From Anoplopoma fimbria (taxonomy: Eukaryota; Chordata; Actinopteri; Perciformes; Anoplopomatidae): a stretch of DNA of 64,000 nucleotides. The position numbers and the translations under genes were made by a program. Location: NCBI RefSeq assembly GCF_027596085.1, contig NC_072470.1, positions 2,767,532 to 2,831,531 on the forward strand, read 5' to 3'. The stretch's first letter is position 1. Each line of letters starts with the position of its first letter. Below the pieces are notes generated by a model that did no database searches, had not been told where the DNA came from, and saw nothing but the letters and a program-made list of their open reading frames with translations. Positions 43,417 to 54,489 of this stretch are shown here, in pieces.

Positions 43417-44835
43417 TAAGCCTTTATTAGTCCCACAATGGGGAAATTACAATTCTCTGCATTTGACCCATCCCGGAGGAGCAGTGGGCTGCAATGAAGC
43501 GCCCGGGGAGCAACTTGGGGTTAGGTGTCTCGCTCAAGGACACCTCGGCATGTTGCGCTCTACCTCATGTGCCACAGCCGCCTATAATATTTTGTACTGT
43601 ACATAATTTCTCATAAAGGTTATTACATTTTAAATTGTCTGAGTTCTGGTCTTTATGTCTTGTTAAAACAGTTGCTGAGTCCATCAGGGAAAATATCACT
43701 TCATAAGGTAAAAACTTTTTTTCCTTCCTGTGTAAATATAGATTACTATAAGTTTATATATTGACCCAAAGGACATCACCAAAGTAATATTTGTAGGTCT
43801 TTAATGCAGCATTTGACATAACAAATAAGCTATTTCTTTAGTTGAGACAACAGTGTTAACATAGTCATGACACATTTGAGTGTAAAAATAAAAAAATGTA
43901 TGACAAACCATGCTACTTTTTACCATTTACTTATTAAAGCATACTATGCTATGATTTTTGTATGAAATTTGTTTAAAGAAATACTAGATCAGCTTGGAGT
44001 AGCACGCTATATTTTCTAACACACTATACATTCATGTTTTTGAACTTCTTATGGCATAAAATAGTATGAGATCTTTAATGGCATACTGTAATATGACTTT
44101 TTAATAAGATTTTAAATATTTTTATGAAATGCTGTATGAGGGGTTCACAAAGTTATGATCATGAGGGCCAATTTGGCAAGTACTAACTTTGTTAGTATAT
44201 GAGAGACACTAAGTCAAATGTATGAGAGACAAAGGTTCAACAATTTAAGGACAATTCATCATCATATTGCAACACAAGAAAAACATGCCAAACCAAAAAA
44301 TGTAGTATTTTTAAGTATTGTCAAATTCTTTGAATTTGCATCAGGAGGAATATAAAAAGTAGCAAAAAAAAAAAAAAAATGGTGAGTTCTCTGTGTCATG
44401 TCTGGCATCTGAACATAAAAAAATGGATATCAATAAAACATTCTCCATGCACACAATGAAAATACTGAGTCCGTCCCTTCTCATCGAGCACGTTGTCCAG
44501 TCTTTGGGTGTGCAGGGATAAGCCGAGATGAGGACCTTGATGATGATTCAACTCTAATGATACATAGACAATGTTTTGCCACCAGACCAATGCCCCTGTG
44601 GCTTGATTATATGTGACTCTATATGACGTCGGGGTTCTGTATAAAGCTGAGCAAATGTAATGTCACCTCCATGCAGACTACCTGTACCAAGATCTTCCAA
44701 CATCAGATTTGTATGGTAATAAACATGTACTCAAGTAAGGACAACTGAAGCGCATTGGCTTTCTTCCATTACTAATCAAAGTGAAGACCAACCAGAACTA
44801 CAAGATTTCCACGTCAAAGTCATAGATGTTGAATA
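43075..44835. other. Region downstream of abcc4
   Basis: No gene seen. The sequence is AT-rich, with scattered 'catactatgctatg'-type words related to the satellite that follows (for example near 43940-43955). A poly-A run lies at about 44366-44380. No clear polyadenylation signal could be tied to abcc4. Confidence 0.5.
43377..43590 (-). mobile_element. Fish interspersed retroelement 3' end, minus orientation
   Basis: Read on the minus strand it runs from 'gaggtgtccttgagcgagac' through 'ccactgctcctccgggatgg' to 'ccattgtgggactaataaag', followed by an (ATT)n tail (plus-strand ATA/AAT run at 43380-43416). This series is a very common teleost retroelement terminus. It lies about 300 bp past the abcc4 stop and may contribute to its 3' UTR. 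Confidence 0.65.
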
Positions 44836-45437
44836 AAGTCATATGTCGAAAAAGTCTTAGTATAGTATGTCGACAATAATCGTAGTGTAAATATTCATAG
44901 TCNNNNNNNNNNNNNNNNNNNNNNNNNNNNNNNNNNNNNNNNNNNNNNNNNNNNNNNNNNNNNNNNNNNNNNNNNNNNNNNNNNNNNNNNNNNNNNNNNN
45001 NNAACCTTTTTTTTACTTTTTTCGACATACTATAGTATGACTTTTTTTCAATTTTTTTCGACATACTATGCTATGACAGTTTTGGACATACCATACTATG
45101 ACTTTTTCGACATACTATAGTATAACCTTTTTTTGACTTTTTTCGACATACTATAGTATACAATGACTTTTTCGACACTACTATGTTTTTGACATACCAT
45201 ACAAGTTTTTGACATACCATACTATTACTTTTTCGACATACTATAGTATAACCTTTTTTTTTACTTTTTTCGACATACTATAGTATGACTTTTATTTCAA
45301 TTTTTTTCGACATACTATGCTATGACAGTTTTGGACATACCATACTATGACTTTCTCGACATACTATAGTATAACCTTTTTTTTTACTTTTTTCGACATA
45401 CTATAGTATGACTTTTTTTTCAATTTTTTTCGACATA
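44836..45437. repeat. Palindromic 'cgacatactatagtatgac' satellite, with assembly gap
   Basis: Units of 'ttcgacatactatagtatga' separated by T-rich spacers repeat irregularly from 45003 to 45437. The core CATACTATAGTATG is a perfect 14-bp palindrome. Left of the gap (44841-44877) the motif is in the opposite orientation ('gtcgaaaaagtc', 'agtatgtcgac'), so the array changes direction within or near the gap. Confidence 0.85.
44903..45002. other. Assembly gap (100 N)
   Basis: Exactly 100 N inside the palindromic satellite. The round number suggests a gap of unknown true length. Confidence 0.99.
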
Positions 45438-45682
45438 CCGCCGGCCGTTTGTTCTGAGGTTTGTTCTCCTCAAAGTTTTAAATTCAAAGTGCATTCAGAA
45501 CAGATGAGTTTTCATCCTGAGAGCAATACAACAACAGATGAATTAAATGCACATGGACTCAACGCAGTCTGAGTTGAAAGGATCAATCCCGGCTCTCCTT
45601 TCGAGTCAACCTCAGCTTTCAGACTCTCAGAGTTTTCTCCTCAGCAGTGAGCAGAACAAACTTCAGAACAAACGGCCGGCGG
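45438..45682. mobile_element. 245-bp inverted-repeat element with 20-bp perfect termini
   Basis: The left end 'ccgccggccgtttgttctga' is the exact reverse complement of the right end 'tcagaacaaacggccggcgg'. Pairing continues imperfectly inward ('ggtttgttctcctca' against 'tgagcagaacaaact'). The interior has no frame. Flanks show no obvious target-site duplication. The GC-rich tips stand out from AT-rich surroundings. It is probably a non-autonomous fold-back or MITE element of a class I do not recognise. Confidence 0.8.
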
Positions 45683-45689
45683 TCACCCT

Positions 45690-46975
45690 CAGGGATAGCT
45701 CACCAGGATGAGGAGCTGATAGAGACTGATGCTTGTCTTTATGAGGTGAAAGGTTCAAATCCAGACTCTGGTTCAGGAAGGTCCAGTCTGTGTCCTCAAC
45801 AGAACTGAAGATGCTTCATGATGCTAACAGGATGTTTCTTTTATGTCTGAAATGAGCAGAACAACCTTTTATTGTTGAAAAGTGTCGTAGCTGTTTGGTT
45901 CTTCCAGATGTTTGATGTGTTTGAGTGGAGTGAAGGCGATGTGACCAAATAGCTCAGTGAGTTAGCAGACTGGTGTGAAGAGCTGAGGTCGTGAGCTCGT
46001 TCCTCGTTTGGTGCGGAGCTTTTTAAGGATCCACACCCAAACTGGACGTGCTGATACGACGTGAGGGGAAGGGATCAAACCCCAACTCTGTTTAATGAAG
46101 TCTGTTTCCTCAACAGACTATAAACACTAAGAACTAAAGTGAAGCAGCCTTATAGTGAAGAGTGATAGTTTATTTTTGCGATACAACATGTGGAGCTGCA
46201 GCAGGTCAGCGTGTCGGTTCAGATAGCTCACGGTGATAGAGGACTGCTCAGGAGTCTGGAGGTCGTGAGATCCATCCTGCAGCGCGGTCTTTTTAATGTC
46301 CAACAGCCAAGATGAGGAAGTGAAATATTATAGGAAAACGTTTGATTTGATATAAGTGATCCTGGTGAAAGGTGACTGGAGGTCATGAGTTTAAACCTTC
46401 AGTGATGCGTTAAAGTTTGAGGTCTGACACCCAAAAGTAGGCAAATATATTAAAAAACTCTACAATGAGTGAGAAATGAGATAGCTCAAGATGATAGACT
46501 GCTGGTTTGGAGACTAGAGGTTGTGGGTTCAATCCCTATTTGGTGCAGTGAACTTTAGGTCTAACACCCGGAATGAGGAAGTTAAATATGCAAAGAAACA
46601 GAGACAGGCATCAGAGCAGATAGCTCCAGGAGATGGACGACTGCATAGGAGACAGGAGGTTATGGGTTCAGTCCCTATTTGGTGCAGTGAGTTTTAGGTG
46701 TAATTCCCAGAATGAGGAGGTGAAATATGCAAAGAAACAGAGTCAAGAGTCAGAGCAGATAGCTCGTGGAGATATATGACTGCTTAGAAGACAGGAGGTT
46801 AGGGGTTCAATTCTTATGTGTGGCAGTGAATTTTAATGTCCAACTCCCAAATGACGAAGTCAAATATACGAAACGAAAATCTCAAAGTGTGTGAGATGTG
46901 ATGGCATGGTTACGCTCTGCCCGGTTTGTACGCCGTCGAGCCGGGTTTGATTCTCACCCTAGTGAGGACGTCAAT
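45690..46975 (+). repeat. Tandem array of tRNA-like repeats, about 139-bp period
   Basis: The word 'gatagctc' (tRNA A-box-like) starts at 45694, 46222, 46480, 46619 and 46758, and a variant 'aatagctcagtgagttagc' at 45948. Spacing among the last three is exactly 139 bp. A divergent final unit sits at about 46895. About 55-60 bp after each comes a B-box-like word: 'ggttcaaatcc' (45752), 'gggttcaatccc', 'gggttcagtccc', 'ggggttcaattct', 'gggtttgattctc'. Eroded units at about 46071 and 46361 fill the spacing. Non-tRNA linkers share 'ggtgcagtga', 'gaatgaggaagt' and 'aatatgcaaagaaacagag'. The individual copies do not fold into good tRNAs, so I call a tRNA-derived tandem repeat, not tRNA genes. Confidence 0.75.
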
Positions 46976-47451
46976 CCAGTGCCGGAGGGAGTTTGAGCAG
47001 CTGAGTCTCCTCCCCGGTCTCCAGAGAAATAAATGGAGAGGGTTATGACAAATAAATGCAAATAAGCAGAAAGGGTTATATATTTTTTTTTTTAATAAAA
47101 AGGTAGCTGCACACAAAAAAAAAAAACTTTGAACCACCCCCCTCATTCTTTTACACTGTCAGAGTAACCGCAGGGTGGAAGAAGAGGAGGAGGATGAAGA
47201 AGAAAAGGAACTCCGTCGGCGTCGTCTTCAGGTCTGGTCTGGAAACTCATCTGAGGAGAAAAGAAGAAAAGGACAACATCAGAATTTGCATGACATTTAC
47301 ATACATGTATACACAGTACTACAGTAACAAGTAACACAACATGAAATACTACGAATACAGGAACAAATACTTGTTTTCCAACGTAGGTTCTTAAAGTTTG
47401 ATGAGTTAGTGACAATTAGAGGAGAAGGTTTATGATTGAAGGCCACACAGG

Positions 47452-47513
<62 letters not shown>
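47452..47513. repeat. (ATA)n microsatellite
   Basis: About 20 ATA/TAA units followed by AT-rich DNA. Confidence 0.95.
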
Positions 47514-47514
<1 letters not shown>

Positions 47515-47781
47515 TATTATAACATTTAAATGGTGAATTACTGTTTTTTAAACATTTGTTTTAATCAATACAATATAATGACTTATATTTATTTTGACAA
47601 AATTACTTTTATGTATTTTTTTATGGGCATACAAAAATGCCTTGACATTTATTTTTATTTTTAACAACACACTATGATATTTTTTAATTGGCATACTATA
47701 TTCTGAGTTTTCTTGTACGACCTTTTATTATAGCTATGACTTTTTTTGGATAAAATACTATGACATCTTTTTGACATTTTT

Positions 47782-48805
47782 ATGATATTATAAGTTTTAT
47801 GAGTACATTTATGGCCTACTACACTACTACATTTTTAATGAATCTTTTACATCATACTATACTATTACTTTTTATGAGATATACTTTTACTTTTCTTTCT
47901 TTGACATACTATGACTTTTATGACACTTAATTATGGATATTTTAGGATATACTATACTAAGAGATTTTATAATTTTTAAGAGATTCTATTTCACATTTTT
48001 TACAGAATACTATATTATGACTTTTCTTAAAATAATTTATTGATATATTTAGTATTTTATTTATATAAATATTTATAATCTGCAATTTTTTATTATTTTT
48101 CATGGCTAACTATACTATGATATTCTTTTGACATTTTATGTGATTCTATACTATGATAATCTATGATATACTATATTTTAAAGTAATCTATGATATACTA
48201 TATTATACATTTCTTAGGTAATATTATCTTTATTATATATGACTTTGATGGTTTCTTTATGGCATACTATAGTGTGACATTTTATTGAAATATATTATGA
48301 CACTATTTTGCATGGCATATTCTCCTTTGACTTATTTAATTTTATGACAATATTATGGAGTATTTTATTGCATACTATATTATGATATTAAGTTTTATGA
48401 GTAAATGTATGGCCTACTACACTACTACATTTTTTATGAATCTTTTACATCATACTATACTATTAATTTGTATGAGATATTTTACTTTTACTTTTCTTTC
48501 TTTGACATTCTATGACTTTTATGACAATTATGGATATTTTAGGATATACTATACTAAGAGATTTTAGAATTTTTAGGAGATTCTATTTCACATCATTTCA
48601 CAGCATACTATATTATGACTTTTCTTTAATGAATCTATTGATATATTTAGTATTGTATTTATATAAATATTTATATTCTGCAATTTCTTATTCTTTTTTA
48701 TGGCTAGCTATACTATGATATTTATTTGACATTTTATGTGATTCTATACTATGATAATCTATGAAATACTACATTTTAAAGTAACCTATGATATACTATA
48801 TTAAT
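47782..48805 (+). repeat. AT-rich direct duplication, two copies about 600 bp apart
   Basis: Copy 1 at about 47782-48205 and copy 2 at about 48382-48805 share long blocks in order: 'tatggcctactacactacta', 'gaatcttttacatcatacta', 'ggatattttaggatatacta', 'tgatatatttagtatt' and 'attctatactatgataatct'. Both are built from degenerate 'catactatattatgac' words related to the satellite at 44836-45437. The block lies in the last intron of the coiled-coil gene remnant. Confidence 0.8.
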
Positions 48806-50782
48806 TTTTAATATTTTTGTGAAACTATATTTGACATTTCTTATGAATTCATTGATTGCATACTATATTATGACTTTTTAATGACTACTAAACAAACAAC
48901 AAGAGTAACAAGTAAAAGTGGATTTGATAATTACCTATTGTTTGTTCCATGCGCTCCAGTTCTGGTCTCCTCCAGGTCCTTCAATTCCTCTTGGTCATTC
49001 AGCAGTCTGGACAGATAAGAGAGACATTTAGACCTTTAGCTTTAAGAACAGAACTGGAGAATTTTATTAAATATATGAAGTCTCTTCTGCTCCAATGACA
49101 CACCCTATACACCATTCTTAAATACACCTTTGGCATCAGTTTTTGTGCAAAATAAATCAAAACCTTGCAAAAACACAGGTAGGTCTGTAGGGTCACCCAT
49201 TGATAATATGATCATGTAATCACAATGTGTCTGGTGATATGGTGACAAGGAGGTAAAAGTGACTTCATTCAATTACATTTAAGGCTCCTTACGTCAAGTT
49301 TTCAAGACACTATGTAATTCTGCTGGTTCAATCTACTATGAGTAAAGAAGGCTAAAATGCTGGATAAATATTGTTTAAAAAAAAACCAAGAAAACATTCA
49401 GAAACCATTATGTGTTTCCTTACCTTGTGAGTTCTTCCAGCATCCTCTGCTTGTCGTTCTCCAGCTGCTCAACACCTTGTGTCTTTTCTCTGAGAACCAA
49501 AAAAGAAGACGAATGAGCTCCTTAGATGGGCTGTACTGTCAGCTTCAGATATTCTGAAACTGGACATTAGAGACAATGATATTCTTGTGAAGTGTAAATA
49601 AAATGTCTATTAAAAGAGCATATTCTATAATTGTATGAAATGAAGAAGTTCATAATAAAGCTAAATAAGCTACTAAAGTTAAAAAAAATATGCTTTCAAT
49701 ATTCAACATCATTAAACAAAGCAGCTGACAATGAGAAAAGATATCCTACCTCAGAGCTTCAGCACAGAGAAGATGTTCCTTCAGTTGTCTGTTTAACATT
49801 CCTCTTCTTCCCCGATGTCATTCATTGAGGCTGCATATCTACAAGTGTGTGACAAATAAAAATCTTTCTTAATACGAAACACATCTGACATTTACAGTAG
49901 AAATCATACAACAATAATAAACATGCAGAAATTATATCTATATTAATCGTAAGCATTAACACTGTAAAGTGGAGAATTGCATAATGTTCATGAATAAAAC
50001 AATAAGAACAAACCTGAGACTCATAGTTCACAGGAGCCATGTTAACACCAGTCAACCTGCAGCTATCTAGAAGATGAGACATAAAATAGATAAAGTCAGA
50101 ATTTTGAGTTGCAATAATTTCACGTTCAACCAATCTTATATGAAAAGTGTATATGTACGCCATAAATCAAAGCTTTTATTTATCTTGTCAATATTTTTTT
50201 TTTTTACATTAATCCTCCTGCTTTAACTTTTTTATATGTTTAAGCCTTTGATTTGTTTTTCATTGTTAAAAAAATTATAATTTTAAATTCCTTCGTAAAT
50301 AACAAAATATTTTGGCTTGTAATTAAAACATCAGTAAATAAAAAATGTAAAGTCAAAAACACATTTAATTTAAGGCCTATGGGGAAAATAAAGAAAATAA
50401 ATATCAATGTATATATTTTCCTATTTCAGAAGATTGAAAGCATTCAGAAGAGGTAATGTTTATCATGTAAACAACTCAAGTAAACAATACAGCTCTAACT
50501 TGTTCATCTTTATGACAATAAAACAAATTTACGTTATCTTATGCCATCATCTATTATGTGTCTGTCCTCTTGATGGCCGTAAAGCTGTGCAAAGCGCTCC
50601 CCCACAGGTGGCGTTGATTACCTCTGACAATAACAGTATGAAAAGTATAACAAAAACGATATAAAACACCGCGTTTCTTCTCACAATGAACTCTAATTTT
50701 TATTTTCTCATCATTCGGTGAATCTGATCGTTTGTTTATTTGCCACAAACAGATGCAGCGATTTGTTTGTCCGTGTCACGTG

Positions 50783-50901
<119 letters not shown>

Positions 50902-51154
50902 CAAACACAGACTGACTCCCCCTGTAAATTAATACCACTTTTTCCCACACAATTACAACCTTATCTTGAAATACCGTTTTTTCGTTATGCTACTACTTTA
51001 TCTCCAAATATATCAACTTTACACCTTTTTGTGTAAACAGTGACCCTAATCCATAATATTAACGAAACCAAATCAGAACGACGATAGTTTTGGACAAAGA
51101 ATTGTATTTTTGCTGAGGGAGTGAGGTGGTGATGGTCTCAGAGATTTCAGATTT

Positions 51155-52422
51155 TCAGTCTGACCAATATATTTGCAACAACTCATTTTGGCCAAAAGAG
51201 AAGTTTACTTTCAATAAAATAATTCTCTGATTTCTTCTTGCCTGTGACAAACATAACGTGGGTATACATGTTGAAAATCTCAAACACTGCTCAGTATTCA
51301 GGTTCCCCCGGTAAAATATCACACGTTTCCTGCAGGTGTCAGGCTGTGGAGTCGAGTACGGGTACCTGTAAGGAAAACCCAGTCCCTGGACGCACTGCTC
51401 CCCTCCCTCGGCCAGGTACGGAACCTCCTCCTTGTAGTCAGGTGGGGGGAGGCCGTCCTCCTCGCTGGGGGGCAGGATGGCGTCCGGGTCGACCTTCAGA
51501 CTTGGCCTCTGGTTGTCTGGGAAAGCCAGGGAGAAAAGCACCTCGGGGTTGCATACAAACTAATTAAATGATGATCATTTAAATCCAAATTTCAATTATT
51601 TAATGATTTTTTTGCATGAACTACAATCCCCGTAATATAAAAATATACCAATAAGGAAAACACTAAAAAAAGTAAAATAAAATGTGACTTTTACTTCATA
51701 ATGACTGTGTAAGCACATGCTAAAGGAGAGAGGTGAAACCTGCCTTTACCTTCTGCATGATGCCCTTCTCGTAGTAGTACCTCAGAGAGCGGCTCAGTTT
51801 GTCGTAGTCTGGTCGATTCTTCTGGAGGCCCCAGAGCCGAGCCACCTGAACGTGGACACAAGGAGGGAAAAAACTTAATAAAACATCCAGCTGGATTCAT
51901 ATTAAAGTTTGTCTTTTTCATTTAATATCATACAAAACATAAGGCCTGCAGCTACGTCAGAGAGAATTCCCCAAACTTTATACATTTCCTTTTTTTGAGT
52001 GATCAATGAATATCTCCCTGTTTCTCTAATATAAGTGTTTTAATTATTTATTAAGCAATAGGCATGGTTTAATCTAGTTTATATATCCTTTCATCCTTGC
52101 TTTTGCCTCAACTTCACAGCATTTTGAAAATATTTCATGATATTACCATATTTTTCCCACATTTAATTAAATCTTAATTTCCATGAACAAAATGTTGTTA
52201 AGCCACACTAAGCCAATTCTTAGTCTATTTCTTATTCACCCAAAAAAGTAAAATTGTATTTTAATCCTTAATCCCATTCATTAAAAGTAATATTTCTCCT
52301 CAAGGTTAAAGAACATTTAAGCCTTATAAAATAACCCTGTGTGGGGTTAAGTGATGACTGACCTCCTCTGGATCGACCAGTTTAAACTATCTTGCCGTTT
52401 TCTACATGGAGTTTGAATTGTT
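51155..52422 (-). pseudogene. Unprocessed PEA3-group ETS transcription-factor pseudogene (ETV4-like)
   Basis: Three exon remnants on the minus strand keep the intron positions of ETV1/4/5. Exon 52373-52422 ends FKLVDPEE at a GT donor, but an in-frame TAG sits directly before FKL and the helix 1 region (WQFLLDLLDD-like) is missing. Exon 51750-51845 encodes [20 protein letters not shown] then [15 protein letters not shown]3 members have RPAMNYDK, so two residues are deleted at the start of recognition helix 3. The last exon opens at 51559 with FVCNPEVLFSLAFPDNQRP, lacking about nine residues (VAGERYVYK) expected after MQK. It stays open to 51155 through an acidic SEEDGLPPPDY tail, past the usual stop. 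VARLWG and LFSLAFPDNQRP(S)LK favour ETV4 over ETV1/ETV5. Retained introns mean it arose by gene or genome duplication, not retroposition. Confidence 0.8.
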
Positions 52423-52832
52423 CTGTAAGCACATTTCCTCCTTTAAATGCTTCACATCCTTTTATTTCTTCAGAAAATATCTTACTTCATGTAATGTCAT
52501 TTTTACTTTAGTCTGCTTGCAGCACTACGTGGCTACTTTGGTGTTCAGAAAGTTATTGCCCCAGTAGGTTAGTTGTCTTTTTGGAGGATTTGAAGTGAAG
52601 CTGAATATTGTGTGTTGAAGTGTTGAATGACAATGTTAGTTTTAGAGTCGTTAGTAAAATGTCAAAGAGGGCTTGGCGCTGTCGTGTTGTTGTCAAATCT
52701 CCCTCTCAGATGTGTTTTGAATTTTAGATTTTAGAGACAAAACAATGAAAAATAATTATTAGTTGCAGCTCTAATATTATTATTAAATCATGCATTTCAT
52801 TTGCTAATTACATTTTGTTAACTGGATTACAG

Positions 52833-52899
52833 TGCAGCTCCATGCCGTGGACCTGAGGGCCAGCCCCAGCAGCTACATCCCCATCACCTGTATACTCAG
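52833..52899 (+). other. Orphan exon-like segment
   Basis: A 67-bp GC-rich island in AT-rich DNA, bounded by 'ggattacag' and 'ctcag|gtatgt', good acceptor and donor forms. One frame reads QLHAVDLRASPSSYIPITCI and then L; another has no stop but is low in complexity. No partner exon was found and I do not recognise the peptide. It could be one exon of a decayed plus-strand gene. Confidence 0.3.
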
Positions 52900-53324
52900 G
52901 TATGTATGATTTTGCAAATATTTCATTATTTTATAGCATGCACACTATTAATAACTTAGAAAGTGGCTTCAGGAAATGGACAGGCATACTGGGACATCTA
53001 ACAGATCAGGGTTGTCTTTGGTGATAATGGATTAAATGTATGTATTTTTTGTGATTTATAACATTTATCCAAATCATGGGGCAGTCCGGTGACAGATGTA
53101 GTACCTTGCAGATGTGAATGAGGTGTAGACTTGGAAACACTCTGGTGATAGGACAATACTGTGGCCATGAATGACCACCCACAGTGGAAGAACTCAGAGA
53201 GCCCCTTCAGGTTGACGAACTGACCAGCAGACGAATCCAAGACGGCTGATTTTATTTGTCACACACCTGGTATATTTGGCACCCTGGCCCGACGCAAGAC
53301 TCAAACCCACAACCACCATATAGC

Positions 53325-53450
53325 CCCATCGGCATACTATAGCATGTCGAAAAAAGTCATACTACAGCATGTTGAAAAAAGTTGGGAAAAAAAGTCATAC
53401 AATAGCATGTTGAAAAAAGTTTTAAAAAAAAATAAAAAAAATAGTATAGT
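53325..53450. repeat. Second, minor block of the 'catactatag' satellite family
   Basis: 'ggcatactatagcatgtcga' followed by three 'gcatgttgaaaaaagt'-type units, in the orientation opposite to most of the 45003-45437 array. It shows dispersal of the same family about 8 kb away. Confidence 0.75.
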
Positions 53451-54489
53451 GAAAATGTGTATTTGACTGTTTTTAGGTCACTCAAAATCCATATAGCTCT
53501 TTTAAACATGCTGCAACCCTTTCGGTTTTTTAAAATGTTTTATGAAAATGGAGAATACAGAGCATTAAAGGTCATGTCCAATGGTCAAAGACACATTTTT
53601 CATGTAACCTGTTTTTGTAGTAGCATATTCATATGTACATTTGTAAATGTATGTCAATAAACTTATTGCACAGCATATTCTACACCTTAAAAATGCATTT
53701 GAATGTATACAGGAAGAAATGTAACACTGTTGATTAAAATCTCACTTAAAAACACAAATGTGCCCTCCAGACTTTTAAACCACTAACTATTGCATCAGTT
53801 CCTGTGGCTTGTTTTAATAAAAGCAGCAGACAACAGTCTACCTTTTGGATTGGAACCCCTTTAGAACCACTTGGATGGAGGATCACCATGTTTTGTCAAA
53901 GCAGCAGAGATAAAAATAGGCAACAAGGGATCTCAGGTTACCGACGGAGGACCAGGCAGACCCCAATGATGTAACAGCATCACCAGTCTACCAGAGATGA
54001 TCAACACCGAAAGACCTCTCACTCCGTAGCCTTTTCTTGGTACAGCAATAGCCATCACAGCCTCTAACAAAATATTGATTACCTGCAAAATAAAGATATT
54101 ACATTTTCAGTGATGTGAAAAAAAAGTAGCAAATTGTCACATTACAACTGATCATCAAAATATTCTCTTATCCCCTTATTGCCTGAATTTATTTACAATT
54201 ATATATATATATATGTTTTTTTGCTGTCATGCAGATGCTAAATTAAGTGGAGATTGTTCATTTCAATATAGCACATACAATATGTATACATTTTGGTATG
54301 AGGCAAATTAGCGACATTAGGCATAATTGGGCATAATAGTAATTAAACAAATTCGGAAGCAGTTTGAAGCGAATTCGCAACAATAGTCTACAAGGGGTTG
54401 AGGATGTTTTTTCAACTAATGCAATATCTTCTTTCCACACAGATGCAAATGTTTGTATGCAAGCAACATAATTAGATAATTAACATTTC

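Larger units (their letters stand above)
47228..49838 (-). pseudogene. Small coiled-coil gene of unknown family, apparently frameshifted
   Basis: Four spliced-looking exons on the minus strand: 49750-49838, 49424-49489, 48935-49006 and an end exon starting at 47250. Introns after exons 1 and 2 share one phase, and GT-AG sites are good. The joined frame reads MLNRQLKEHLLCAEALREKT, then GVEQLENDKQRMLEELTRLL, then NDQEELKDLEET, heptad-like coiled coil. In exon 1 a better upstream frame (YAASMNDIGEEEE) is one base out of register with MLNRQLK. In exon 3 the coiled coil continues as ELERMEQTI only after shifting past one extra base (about 48957-48962), then joins DEFPDQT and a stop at 47228-47230. 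Without the shift it runs to GTNNR and a TGA at the start of the end exon. I do not recognise the family. Confidence 0.55.

Noticed and set aside
45694..46960. Functional tRNA genes
   Set aside because: A- and B-box-like words are present, but the stems are poorly paired, no convincing acceptor stem or anticodon loop is kept and no oligo-T terminator follows each unit.
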